This document shows, piece by piece, positions 47,231 through 58,734 of a stretch of 64,000 bases of DNA (position 1 is the stretch's first letter; each line of letters opens with the position of its first letter). The notes below the pieces were generated by a model. It worked only from the letters and a program-made list of their open reading frames with translations. It was not told the DNA's origin and ran no database searches. Source of the DNA: Xanthostigma xanthostigma (taxonomy: Eukaryota; Arthropoda; Insecta; Raphidioptera; Raphidiidae); NCBI GenBank assembly GCA_963575645.1, contig OY754470.1, positions 9,866,501 to 9,930,500 of the forward strand, read 5' to 3'. Made by a program: the position numbers and the translations under genes.

Positions 47231-48164
47231 GTATATGCACAACTTTTGAAAATATTTAAAATCAATTATTTTCATATTGATAGTTATCAAACACATGAAA
47301 TCATTCATTAAATTATTCTTATTGAATTGAAAAATAAATATTCGTTTTGGGCAAGCTATTTTGATTAATTAAACGCGCCATTTTTGCGCGGGAGATCTTT
47401 GACGTCATATAATAATATGTCAACAATTTTGTTTAAATAAATTTGTATTGAAAAAGAGGCAATAATTCTAGGGCAACCATATGTTTACGTGTTTTTTGAC
47501 GTCATACTAGGGTCGAATCAATAGTATTGCGTTTCGACATTTTATATTTCGCGCGTATTTATTGCATTTTTGTTTAATTAATATTTATTATTTAGCAAAA
47601 ATTTAAAAAGAAAAAACTATTTATAGTTTAATCAATTACAATAAAGATTACAAAAAATAACTAAATATAAGTTACATGCATATACCCTATTGTTTCAGCG
47701 ACCCTAGCACTAGACTTATAGGTAGAATATCTGGTATTGTATGGTGATATATAATTTTACATCTGAACGCAGTTTGTGAATAGTTAAAAGTCACAAAATT
47801 GTGTGACAAAATAATTAAGCCGTACAGTCAGCCACGCAGTATGTAATATAATCTTTTTGGCGTCATCTAAAGTACCGTCACATACCGGTTGGGAATCTCT
47901 ATTGTAGGCTCTCGAAAATTATGTAATCATGATAAAAAAAGCTGGGGTGCACGTCCAACTCTGTCTACATCATTAATCTCTGTACGGTGTGTTCACTGAA
48001 AGCACTGGTAGGTAGCAGCGAATTATTCGGGTGTCCTCCTAGATACAAAAAAAGTTTATTTTTGTTCAACTCAAGATTTACTATCGGAAACTGCTGAGGT
48101 ATATTTTTAAACTCAATTGAAAATGTACATGATTTTTTTTATATTTTCGAAATCTACATGTTTT
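47231..48164. other. No gene recognised
   Basis: AT-rich sequence without paired ends. Confidence 0.4.
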
Positions 48165-48370
48165 GTCTATAAATTCACATAAGAGTTTCATAAGGTTACG
48201 TAAGAAAATATTCGAGAATAACGTTATCAATTTATTAATTAATAAGTATTACACATGTGTGGAGTGCTATGAAAAATAATTATTACGGTGTATTTAATTA
48301 ATAAATTGATAACGTTTTTCCGGATATTTTCTTATGTAACCTTATGAACATTTTAATGAATTTATAGAGA
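48165..48370. mobile_element. Fold-back element
   Basis: TTCATAAGGTTACGTAAGAA and AACGTTATCAATTTATTAAT at the left are inverted at the right around a 50-bp spacer. Confidence 0.75.
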
Positions 48371-50678
48371 AAAAAAATGGTTTTCGAAAATGCTTGCTTA
48401 GGAAATAAAAATGTGAACGTTTCTCTCATTGATTATTATACTTGTATAATATATACTCCACTGACTGCACTTGCTTGCTCGTCTGGTAATCGCTCCGCCT
48501 AACTCCAGACTAGAGATTCAAGGTCAAGCGGAAAATATTTAAAATGGATGTAATGATATGCGCATTAAACGTATATGATGTAAACTGGGTCTGTAGAAAT
48601 TCAGAAAAATAAACTTCACAAACATGTAAAATTGATATTGTACTACATTACGAATTAGATATAAGAGCTCCGGGAATACATATGAAAGAGCGTAATTTTA
48701 CAAGGTTTTTTTTTTAGATTGAATTTATAAATTGTGGATATAATGGCGAACATGATTGTTGTTATTTGTTACTGTTAGTCCCGTGAGAAAAGAAGAATAT
48801 GTGCGTCGCAACTTGGGCGCTCAATCCTCTTTCCTCCAGTTTTACTACGTGAACAACATTTTCAATTTAAAAGATAAGTGTTTGCTGCGAACCGGGATGA
48901 GTATTATACAGTCCTGGTATGCATTCATACCATTGAACTAAAAAAGTAAAGAGTGACTATAAATAAAAGCGCACGATAGCAAAGTGGATCCTTCATATTA
49001 GCAGCTTTGATTTTTTATAAGAGATCACAGAGAAGCTTTAACATTAATTCTGTTAATGATAGGCATATCCTAATACCATAAAAACCGACTGTACACCGAT
49101 AGACACTGCTAGACTGTTGTAGCTGAGTAGATAGAGCACACAGCACACAGAAGTCACTGATTTCGTTTGGCGTAATTATTGGTTTTGTTTTTATTCCATA
49201 TACTCTACTTACAGTAAAACCTCGTTTATCCGAGGTAATGTGGGGTGGAGATACCTCGGAAAAGCGGAAACTCGAATAACAGAAATAAAATATTAGAAAA
49301 TTTTAATCATTTTTTATGTACATATTTGAAAGGGTAGAACAAGACCGTAACCAGAAATTCACTTCGGGGAGGTCGAGCTTTGGACCAGAGAAAATAAGTA
49401 ATAACTTTATTTGAAAATAAGCACATATATTATAATTTTACATAAATACAAATTTAATTAAAAGACGTAGATTTCGATGAAAGAGTTTAATGATTCATTT
49501 AATTTATTAACAATGCATTGCATTTCCATTTTACTCGTCCCGAAAAAAACGTGGAATCCAGTTACCGTATCACAAATCCGAAAAAAGAGTCGACCATATT
49601 TTAGTGAGCGTGTATAAAAAATGGTGGGTTGGCTAAGGCATTTCGGGGGGGGGACCCCCAAAACACACCCCTTGCCTGCGGCCTTGGGGAAGAATGAAAT
49701 TTTATCATAAAAGTGTTGTAAGTAGGTTGCCATCCGTCCGGATTTCTTCTTTTTAAGGGTGTCCGGGAAGCGTCCAAGCGGGGTTTTGTTTACAGTTCGG
49801 GGTTTAAATTGACTAATAAATCTTTTATTATCTAGAGAAGATAGTAGAATTTTGTTTCTTTAATTCGAAAAGATTAATTTTTGCTTATTGAAATAAAGAA
49901 AGTCGAGCTATTGTTTGGTTTTACTAATTTTTATACGGCTCTTTAATTAAATTACCAAAGAGAATAGAGATGTAATTGAATAAAAACTTCCATTATATTA
50001 CTTTAATTTTGTACGTTAAGTTGCAGCAAATATGGTAAAAAATTCATCTATACTATTTTTGTAGTATTAAGGTATGTATAATTTAATTTCATCTGTAAAA
50101 TAAAATTTTCCTTGGCAATTATGTCTGGATTTTGAGCTCAAAAATCCGTTTTTTTTTAGCTTCTTATCCTATTTTATTGACATTACAGATGGCAACCCAC
50201 TTGTAACTGGTATGCTTTACTCAGTTTCATTGCTCCGCTGCTTCATGCAAACTATAATGATGAGTCACTATCTATTTTTTAAGCGCAGTATAGTTAAGCT
50301 TGGCAGGTGGATGATCTGTAAAATTAAAAAAAATAACTTCTATATATTTTAATCTCGTTGATTCATATCGCTCACATTTTCGTATCCATAACGAGTGTTT
50401 ACCCCTGATATCCATATCAAATAGAGGCAAATATTCATTATGTCTATCCGTACGTTTTGATAGTTCCATTTCCTTCAAATCTTTTAACTTTAGGCAGATT
50501 AAACAAACATTCATGATACTGATCTCAAATGATTTCAAAGATAACTCTAGGTTACTAAGTAACTGACTTTAGGAAAATTGTTTCATTCTCAACAGCGTTC
50601 ATAAACTTGCTATTAAAGTCGCATTTTTGACGCTTAAACCCACCCTTTATAGTTCAATCAACGAAGACCAAATACTGC
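48371..50678. other. No gene; pogo-like end near 49213
   Basis: ACAGTAAAACCTCGTTTATC with CGAGG (about 49211) looks like a pogo-type MITE end with no partner. Frames of up to 91 codons have no motifs. Confidence 0.4.
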
Positions 50679-50945
50679 CAAATAGGGGAAATAATTCGTG
50701 TAAAAGCGATTTTTGGCATAGTTGTAGGGGATGGTGTCTGAAGCAACATACTCAAAGTACTGATGGATGGGGGTGGAGCTAAGGGGTGGGGGGTGGCGTT
50801 AAGGTCCCCTGTTAAAGTTTTTCTTATATATCTCCTAAACGGTGGCTCATAGAAAAAAAAATCCTTTTACTCAAGCAATGTACATAATATTCTCTACAAA
50901 AAAGGTCCTGTACACTTTTTCGCTGGGATCAATATTTAACGAGAT
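50679..50945. repeat. Left TIR of nuclease transposon
   Basis: About 267 bp, matching 53106-53370 in inverse orientation with scattered substitutions and small gaps. It has a G-rich strand here and a C-rich strand at the other end. Confidence 0.9.
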
Positions 50946-51033
50946 ATCAAAGAAGAAAAGTTAATTATGCTCAATTCTCGCATTTTTACGTATTGGTTCA
51001 AACTGCTAACGCACACGGCACATTTCTGTAGCG

Positions 51034-51767
51034 TCGTCGGGCGCAAGGGACTGGCGCCGTAGAGGTGGTACAAACTGTTATTTTTTAATAACAGTTCCGT
51101 TCCGTTCCTGTTCCGCTTACGGAACAGTTCCAAAAACCTGTTACTTTTTAACAGTTCCAACGTTGGAACCTTGACATTCTCGGAATAGCTTGTAACATGC
51201 AACTTATAAAAATTTCAAATTATGAAATGTGTATGATTTGTATTTTTTCGTGAATTAATTCTATTCAAGTTTAATAATTTAAGGTACCTAATTATTAAAA
51301 ATATACTTTTACAGAAGTAACAGTTGTTCTGCAGAATGCATATACTATGACAAAATCAAATAATATTATTTCACCACAGTTCAATATTATTCGCGTATGT
51401 AATATAAAATGAATAAGCCGTCCAGTTTTGTCTGAAACTTTGCGACGCATGTTAATGTGATGGTGTGATACTAAAATCGGCTTTACGTACAATGTACGCT
51501 AGGCGTAGATGAAGAGCATAACTGTTGCAGTTTGCAAAGTAGGTACAATAATAATTGACAACGGGAACGGAGAATGTTTATTTTATGCAGAAGAACGCCC
51601 GTTATGTTATTCGGAACAGTCGAAGCATTGGAACAGCCCGGAACAGGTATTTTATTATACTGACAACTGTTCCAATCTGTTCCTCGTTCGAAACCGTTCC
51701 AAAATAACTGTTCCTAGTATTTTGTATCATCTCTCACTGGCGACAAGGTCACCGCCAACCAATCACG
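51034..51767. mobile_element. Nested element with subterminal GTTCC arrays
   Basis: GTAGAGGTGGTACAAACTGTT on the left is echoed inverted on the right (GTATTTTGTATCATCTCTC); the similarity extends weakly outward to GCGTCGT. GTTCC/GGAAC occurs eight times at 51100-51175 and about eight times at 51561-51716, and not between. It lies directly upstream of the nuclease frame and has probably removed or displaced its N-terminal part. The exact ends and target duplication were not resolved. Confidence 0.55.
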
Positions 51768-51782
51768 ACGCACACGTAGAGT

Positions 51783-52640
51783 ATGAAATGGAACCCGTCC
51801 TCCAACGTTTCTACGATTTGCCATCAATACATTACCTACGTCCAGAAACATTACGGTCCAAACTGTATGGTGGTTTTTGATGGTTACAGTGATGTCAACA
51901 GCACTAAACGAGCAGAGCAGAAGCGACGAGGTCTGACTAAAACGTCGGTTGATATTAACTGTAACAAAAATACGATCATCACTGTTAAACAGGAGCATTT
52001 CCTCGCCAACGAAAAAAATAAAACGAGGCTGATTCAGTTCCTCACCGAGAAAATGACAGCAGCAGGGATTGAAACAACTGTTGCAACAGGAGATGCTGAT
52101 GGTACTATTGTCAGATGCGGGTTGGATAAGTCTGCCATTCATCCAACTGTTGTAATAGTTGGGGAAAATGTCGACTTGATAGTCCTCCTCATGGGATTGG
52201 CTCCACCAAATATTAACGTGTTCTTTATGAAACCAGGGCGTGGAAAGGTGGAAACCAAATTGTTTTCAGTGCGACAACTTCAACAGTTTCCACTTGCCAA
52301 GACAATTCTCCTTCTCCACAGCTTCTCCGGATGCGACACCACCACTGCAATCCATGGAAAGAGCAAAGTGGGAATTGCTAAGCTGTTCACGGATAAACCA
52401 GACCTGACCCAAAAAATCTCAGACATTTTTAATGAGCCTTCAACATCACCTGAGAGCATTGATCAGGCCGGCGAGAAACTGTTTCTGGCAATTTACAAAG
52501 CGTCTAACCAGGAACAAAATCTAAATAAATTACGATACTCAGCTTTTTTGAGAGCATCAATGAATCCGAAATCAGATCAGGCCACTTTTCCTTCTACCAG
52601 AGAAGCTTCGAAGCAGCACTCGTTGAGAGTGTACCTACAG
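51783..52640 (+). CDS. FEN1/XPG-like nuclease, exon 1 (transposon-borne)
   Basis: 286 codons are open, ending in phase 0 at a GT donor. Residues 30-49 hold VVFDGYSD..STKRAEQKRR, the FEN1-type N-domain signature (FDG..K..R). GDAD at 103-106 and GENVDL at 127-132 fit the acidic GEAE and ED.D sites of the nuclease I-domain. HSFSGCDTT at 179-187 resembles the segment before the helix-hairpin-helix. The expected second acid of the ED.D motif is Asn129 here, so activity may be impaired. Such proteins act on branched DNA, but here the gene lies between transposon TIRs, so it is most likely a transposition accessory or decayed copy. The first Met may not be the true start, since a nested element abuts it. 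Confidence 0.75.
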
Positions 52641-52727
52641 GTATCATTAACCACAGAAGTTGTCAAATATATATTAAATATATATTTGAGCTAAATACTT
52701 ACGTTGATCTTATTACATCTTTTACAG

Positions 52728-53039
52728 ATACAACAATGGCTCAGCAAGCCCCTACCACCTACTCAATGGGGCTGGGCCAGAGGAGACGATGGCATCCTAA
52801 AGTCGGTGACAACAAACGATCCTGTGGCACCTGACTCCATACTCAACAGCATATTTTGCCGATGTAGGACTGGGTGTGGGGTGCGATGCGGCTGCCGGAA
52901 AGCAGGAATTGCCCGCTCCAGTGTTTGCGGGGTATGCTCCGGCTCATGCACTAACGGAGCCCCAATCGAAAACACCGTCGACGATGATGTTGATGATGAT
53001 ATTATGTTAGATTTAGAAGATAATTGGATTTTTTTTTAA
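52728..53039 (+). CDS. FEN1/XPG-like nuclease, exon 2 (Cys8 tail)
   Basis: An 87-bp intron (GTATCATT..TTTTACAG, 52641-52727) joins SLRVYLQ to IQQWLSKPLPPTQWGW in frame, giving 103 further residues. The junction reads naturally for this family. A cysteine cluster follows: CRCRTGCGVRCGCRKAG, then CGVCSGSC, eight cysteines in the pattern C-x-C-x3-C-x3-C-x-C-x10-C-x2-C-x3-C, probably zinc-binding. The C-terminus is acidic (DDDVDDDIMLDLED). The total of 389 residues is uninterrupted, which argues for a fairly young insertion or continuing constraint. Confidence 0.75.
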   Translation: MQQWLSKPLPPTQWGWARGDDGILKSVTTNDPVAPDSILNSIFCRCRTGCGVRCGCRKAGIARSSVCGVCSGSCTNGAPIENTVDDDVDDDIMLDLEDNWIFF

Positions 53040-53105
53040 TACATGCCATACCTACTCAAAGAACTGTATCTTTATTTTATTATTGACCATCTTCTTTCCT
53101 TCACG

Positions 53106-53370
53106 TCTCATTAAATATTGATCCCAGCGAAAAAGTGTACAGGACCTTTTTTGTAGAGAATTTTATGTAGATTGCTTGAGTAAAAAAATTTTTTTGTTAT
53201 GAGCCACCGTTTACGAGATATATAAGAAAAACTTTAAAAGGGGACCTTAACGCCACCCCCCACCCCTTAGCTCCACCCCCATCCATCAGTACTTTGAGTA
53301 TGTTGCTTCAGACACCATCCCCTACAACTATGCCAAAAATCGCTTTTACACGAATTATTTCCCCTATTTT
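53106..53370. repeat. Right TIR of nuclease transposon
   Basis: Inverted partner of 50679-50945. It begins about 65 bp after the nuclease stop codon, so the polyadenylation signal probably lies in the short spacer or in the TIR. Confidence 0.9.
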
Positions 53371-53676
53371 TGCTTCTTTGAGTGAGCTATTAAATCTATT
53401 CGTTCATTTGCTTTGGTGTGTTTGTTGATGCCAACAACAAGAGATACAGCCAACAGCAAACAGATCATTGTAATCTGATTGCCGTGAGCTGGTATGACGT
53501 GCATGATTTGTGATATTATTATACTGTACAAACGTTTCACATGAAATGTTGCATACAGGAGTACCCCGTTGACCACTGCCTCGCATAGCGCCTATTCGTT
53601 AGAGCTAGGGCTGTCATAAGCGAAGATCCAGGATAAATACACTAAGGGGTGATACAAACATGCATTTCTATATATT
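53371..53676. other. No gene recognised
   Basis: Two overlapping minus-strand frames of 60-70 codons without motifs. Confidence 0.4.
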
Positions 53677-54608
53677 GTAAAAAAACTGTTCTAGTTCGTG
53701 CTGGAAATTATTTATTTACAATAATAAACGTTTAACAAAACAGTTAAACACACAATAGTGTATTATGCAACTAGTGCGACAATGCCGCACGAGTTGCACA
53801 AACTGTTTTTTATTACGAATTAAATTTAATTGAAATTAAAATTTTAACGAATTAAAAAAAGAAATTAGAAGTAATAAAAATTAAAATTAAATCATTAAAA
53901 AGTTGAAAATTCAGTTAAAATTGTTAAAATTGTCAAGAATAAAAGTCCATAATCGAAAATTTTAACCTCAAATCTGCTTCAAATGACAGTTGATATTAAC
54001 ACCGTTATTATTTTGTTTTTTTCTCTGAATTTGCGTGCAGCAAACAATAATTTGAGTGCGACAAATAAAGTTTCCGCACGCAAATGAAAATAGCTACTTT
54101 TCAACCGTAACAGCATGCGTAAAGATAATACTTTTCCCGCATGAGTAATAAAAACGAATAAGTACTTCTCAAACGAAACAGTAATAACAACGTTAACAGA
54201 AACAAAATAACGACAGTTCCAAATAATAAAATAGAACACAAAATATTTACAATACAGAAACACACCAAAGAGTTTATTAGCACACTTGTCTATTAACTAT
54301 ATGCACACGATTATTTATAAAAAAGTTATTTATGTTAAACCAGATTCATATAACTGCACTTAATGATTTATATCGCAACGCACTGGCACGGCATAAACAC
54401 ATGAACGCCTTACGAACAACTGACTGCCTGCCTTACCAACCACTCCGATCGCATTTTATAGCTTCGTCTCCCGCCTGTCGAATGCTCTAGACACAATATC
54501 TCAACCTTTCTTTTAATGGTTTTTGATGCTTCATGCAATACGGACCACTTATGGAAACACTTCCGTTTGTCACGGTGAAAATCTTTTTTTTTGTTTTTTA
54601 TTTTCACA
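53677..54608 (-). repeat. LTR-like repeat, minus strand, copy 1
   Basis: It shares with 61226-62270 the start ACTGTTCTAG..TTATTTATTTACAA, the AACGTTAACAGAAACAAAA block and the end ACCACTCCG.TCGCA.TTTATAGC. On the minus strand the last block is a TATA box (TATAAAA, 54454-54460) followed about 40 bp on by CAGTCAGTTGTTCG, a promoter layout typical of LTRs. It could be bounded as TGT..ACA, but no 5-bp duplication was found and no internal gag/pol is adjacent, so solo LTR is a tentative call. Confidence 0.5.
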
Positions 54609-55212
54609 TTCTTTAATAAGTTCTAATTAGTATTTATAAAACTTTTAGAAATATTGTTTTATAAAAATATTGGATAAAGTAGAACTCAAGATACGAGGTT
54701 CAAAACAGAATTCAAAATCTTTCAGAGTAGGAAAAGCTACCAAAAGGAGAAGAAATAATTAAATTTTGAGTTTGGCGTCAATTTATGACAGTATATAAAA
54801 ATGTTTTATAAATTAAATTGACACCAACCTCAAAAATTAATTATTCATCTCTCTTTAAGAGCATGTTTTGAAAAGCGGTTAAAATTTTTATAAGACTGAA
54901 TTAAAATAAATAGGTACATAATAAAAAAGATTTATTCTTTTTTTTTTGTATACTTTGATGTTCATTTTTACAAGTACATATTATTATATAAAGGAACATA
55001 ACAAAGTGTTGACGAAAAATATTTTTTATTGTGTAACAAAATGGAATAGATGTCAACAAAAAATATACTTGTAGTAATGTTCAGATATAAACTTTGCAAG
55101 TGTACTAAAGAAAATAAGAAAAAAGAAAATTTTATAAACATAGCACCGGAATATATTTTTGCCTTTCTAATAAAATTCGGACTTGGATTCAGTTCTAAAA
55201 ATAATTATTTAA
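54609..55212. other. No gene recognised
   Basis: AT-rich sequence; an inverted pair around 54760-54845 (TAATTAAATTTTGAG.TTGG) suggests another small fold-back. Confidence 0.4.
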
Positions 55213-55421
55213 ATCTTCTTGGTTTCCGGGCTTGTATGCCGTGGTCCATTGGTATTACAACCTGACGCTTCGGTAGACAATATCAAAGGCGATATGGTAG
55301 CGGGCGAAGTTTTCTTCCGCTACCACATCGCCTTTGATAATGTCTACCGCAGTTGTAGACGAAACGTCAGGTAGCAATACCAATGGACCACGGTATACAA
55401 GCCCGGAAACCAAGAAGATTT
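55213..55421. mobile_element. Fold-back element, Penelope-like terminal repeats
   Basis: ATCTTCTTGGTTTCCGGGCT at the left is inverted at the right. Arms of about 100 bp cover ACCTGACG.TTCG and GGCGATATGGTAGCGG around a GAAGTTTTCTTC turn. The minus-strand-facing ACCTGACGTTTCG motif and arrangement are like Penelope terminal regions. GTCTACCGCAGTTGTAGAC then GAAACG forms a hairpin followed by GAAAC. Confidence 0.7.
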
Positions 55422-56879
55422 GGATCAACACCGGCCGTGAAAGCCTACACACTTGGATAATTATTTAATATCTTCAAAAGTTTAAATTGATATTAACATT
55501 TACTAATATAACACTATCTATGGATTATATTACTACTAATAATCACACACATTTGTTATTAAATGGTTTATAAGTAATTAATAAAACATCTCTTTTTTCG
55601 TTAATAGGCATTTCTTTCTAAGGAATATCTCTGCATCACAGCTCTACACCCATAAATAACAACATCTGTCACTAAGGCATGACGTCACAAGCGTTGTCGC
55701 GATTACTTCAAAATAGAAAGATAAAAATAATGTTTTTTTTTTTTTTGGAAATAGTAAACGTGCGCTTACATTATAGAACTAGATTTCAAAATGTGTCATC
55801 ATGCCTATTAGCCATAAGCGAAGAATCTCGTTAGAGATTCTTTTCTGTGCTAAATGCCGACGAATCTCTAACATTGATTTTGCATCTCTCCCATACAACG
55901 CCGTGTAAAAAAGGCCAGTTTCCAATTTTTATAGTTCTGTGACCACGTGATTTTCGTCTTACCAAATTTTCGTATCACCCATATAGTACGACAATAATAG
56001 CAATGTACTGTTACCGCCCGGTGGCCGAGCGGTTAAGACGTAAGGCCTATATTACACTTAAGTAAGCTTTTATGTAAGTTTGCAGTAATTCAATGATTTT
56101 TCAGTGTTATCGCTTTGCACCATAAATGAAAATGCGATGAAAGTACGTTATTCCAATGTTTAAATCACATATTTAAAAAGTCGGATATCAATAAGAAAAA
56201 AAAATAAACTTGTCATGTTTTGTTGCTGCTCTCTAAAGACTCAATTTTTATTAATCACAAACAACGATTTATCTTTCACTGCATATTTCCTTCTCTGGGT
56301 ATCAATTCCGCAGAGATATAAGTATATATTTGTGGGATACAGCAATATGTTAAGGAAAACACTGCCAAGAATCTGTGAGGTTACTGGGGTTTGTGATCCC
56401 AGCGTGTAAAAATGTTCACGAGCTAACAGGAATAGTTCTCTCCCAGGAGATGAAATGGGAAAATAACAGGACGTCCATAATATGTGGTCGAATATATTGC
56501 CCCATGAGCTAGATAAATTTTCCATCGTCCCTTCTTATTTATAATGTCGGGCGTCTACTTTATTATACACTAGCAAGCTTATTTACACTTTTTAACCGAC
56601 TTCAAAAACAATATTTTAGAGAAACAGTTATGTCTTTTCTTAAAAGTAGTATAGTCCTGATTATTATAAATAAACAAAAAATTAGAAAAAATACAACTTA
56701 CTAATATCTACAAAAAAAGGTGTGTTAGCTTCGACGCACGACTGGAGTTTACCGGTTAGATTGCTGTATATTTGTCTCTTTTGAAGCGGTGGAGAGTAAC
56801 GCCTCACCACTTGATTTTACTATTCCATACCGGGCCTTTTAACTCAAAATCGTTTCTTAAGGAGTAAACTCCAAAAAAA
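55422..56879. other. No gene; 5' half of a tRNA-like at 56015
   Basis: CCGCCCGGTGGCCGAGCGGTTAAGACGTAAGGCC (56015-56048) is an A-box-containing half tRNA related to 10787. A 94-codon minus-strand frame at 56241-56525 has no motif. Confidence 0.45.
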
Positions 56880-57175
56880 GCTTTTAACATATCTATACAC
56901 CTTCTGTGCATGCGCCGACTTTCCTGTCAAAAAACTTTTTACAAAATTTTCTTGTAAAATAGAGTAATAAACCATTATAAAAAGTACACCATTATTATAT
57001 AAAAAACAATAATGGTATATGGTTCTTTTGCGTGTGCGCAAATTTCCCCGAAAAAAAATTACAAAACTTGTAAAAATAAATAGAAGATATAATAAACCGT
57101 TATATGAAAAACATCCTTAGAGCATATATATTTTCTACGCATGTACGAGTTTCCCCAAAATTTGGTTTCAATGTT
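56880..57175. repeat. Tandem array fragment of the 122-bp unit
   Basis: About three diverged units of the 1570 array, with cores GTGCATGCGCC, GCGTGTGCGC and ACGCATGTAC, ending in CCCCAAAATTTGGTTTCAAT. Confidence 0.75.
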
Positions 57176-58307
57176 GTTTTCTGCCATTTTCAGAATCTCA
57201 AACAAAAACGATTATTTATGTGATTTCGTCATAATATGACGAGCTTCATCTTCTTTTTTCTTAGATAATAATAAATTTCCCAACTGGTGTCTAATTTTTG
57301 GATGACGTTTTATAAAACTCATTTTTAAAATCAATATTATTACTGATTTCAATCTTATAGTAAACTTTTTTTATTCGTTAAAATTTAATTTCAATGTCAA
57401 TATTTTCTAAGGCTGTGTGTCAATATTGTCTTAATGTCGTTTTAATAACAAACGCACGCACCTATACTATAGTGTCATAATATTTATGTAAGTTGCCTCA
57501 AAGAGAAACGTTCTTTAAGTTGATTATAATTTCTAATTTTTATTTTCCCGGTTTTTTATCATTGCTGTTTTCTTTTTTATATAACATTTATATAAAAAAA
57601 TCGTACTTGAAACAGTATACGGCAAGTTGCATTAATTTAACTATATCAATGATTAAACCTATACGTCACATAGTGACATAGGTAACTTATAACTTATCCA
57701 TTTTCCATAATTAGGTTAAAATCTATAAATTCCAATTTGTAAGATCCGTTCTTCGCTGTATATCAAACGAAAAACATCAAAATATTACAATTGACCGAAT
57801 TTATAAAGAAATAATAATTCTACATTTGCGAATTTAAAGTTTATCTAAATGTTTATTGTATATTATAAATTATCAATTAATTATTAACATACTTTGATTT
57901 AAACTCAACCTGCGTGTTACAACGTTCCGAACTAACAAAGTCGGTATAGGAACAGATTTGCATCAATGTGTCAACATTTATTTGTAAAGAAATAAAATAT
58001 CTAAAAATCGAAAAAACGAAAAAACAGGATGTCCAAAGTAATTATTCATTCGAAACTTGTTGTTTTATTAATTAAAACAGAAATGTGACATTTTTGCACC
58101 TCATTGAAAAAGTCCCCGGGGCTAATGATGCATACAACTACAGTAATTATAATTTTGTAAAATATTTGTCAGCTACGTGTGGCATCAGCAGCCTTCAGGC
58201 AAAAGTTTATTCGGAGTGAACTTTTAATTAATCACGCGATATTTATTTAATTTTAAACTATTATTGTTGACCTCAATTTTAATTTCTATCTCTTTCTTTT
58301 GTTTCAG
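57176..58307. other. Region upstream of receptor gene, no exon seen
   Basis: AT-rich. It ends in a strong pyrimidine tract (TTTCTATCTCTTTCTTTTG) and TTTCAG at 58302-58307, a good 3' splice site. This implies that a non-coding upstream exon and the promoter lie further left, possibly outside recognisable range. Confidence 0.45.
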
Positions 58308-58734
58308 ATGTCAACCACAGACTCTAACAGCTGGAAAATAATTTTAAAAACAATTAAATAATTTATCAACATTTCAATAAAAATGTAATTAAAATTTATT
58401 TCTGCAATATTCGTTAAACTAAAACTATATCAAAACACAGTGAAAATATAATAATACAACGTGTCGCAAAATTTTATGCTATAAATCATTTGAAATTGTT
58501 TTCTAATTGAACATTTCGATAGAATTTCAGTCAAAAATCTATCTTAAACATATCACTGTAAAAATACTGAATTAGATGTTTATTATAAAAATACATTAAA
58601 ATATTAATAATGGGATTTATATCGCGAAAATTTATGTCTCTAATCTGATATAAAATGCGACGTCATGAAACATTTTATGTTTTAATATTTATGTTATATC
58701 TGTAATAATATGTGTTATAAATATTTGAGATAAA
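58308..58734 (+). other. Probable 5' UTR part of receptor exon
   Basis: It runs from the 3' splice site at 58307 to the start codon. It contains several upstream ATGs, including one right after the splice site opening a 17-codon frame (MSTTDSNSWKIILKTIK) and a minimal ATG-TAA at about 58384. Such a leader could lower translation, though AT-rich sequence gives upstream ATGs by chance. Confidence 0.45.

Larger units (their letters stand above)
50679..53370 (+). mobile_element. Nuclease-encoding DNA transposon, 265-bp TIRs
   Basis: The left TIR (50679-50945) and right TIR (53106-53370) match almost throughout, opening AAATAGGGGAAATAATTCGT and including TGGGGGTGGAGCTAAGGGG and a block ending GCTGGGATCAATATTTAA. 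TGC lies just outside both ends (50676-50678 and 53371-53373), a possible 3-bp TSD. Between them lie a nested inverted-repeat element and a two-exon gene for a FEN1/XPG-like nuclease with a Cys8 tail. XPG nuclease, a Cys8 domain and 3-4 bp TSDs are, as I recall, features of the Academ superfamily. No DDE transposase is present, so this copy is probably non-autonomous. Confidence 0.85.

Noticed and set aside
51714..52142. 142-codon minus-strand frame
   Set aside because: It lies opposite the nuclease exon, whose motifs are clear on the plus strand; a shadow frame.
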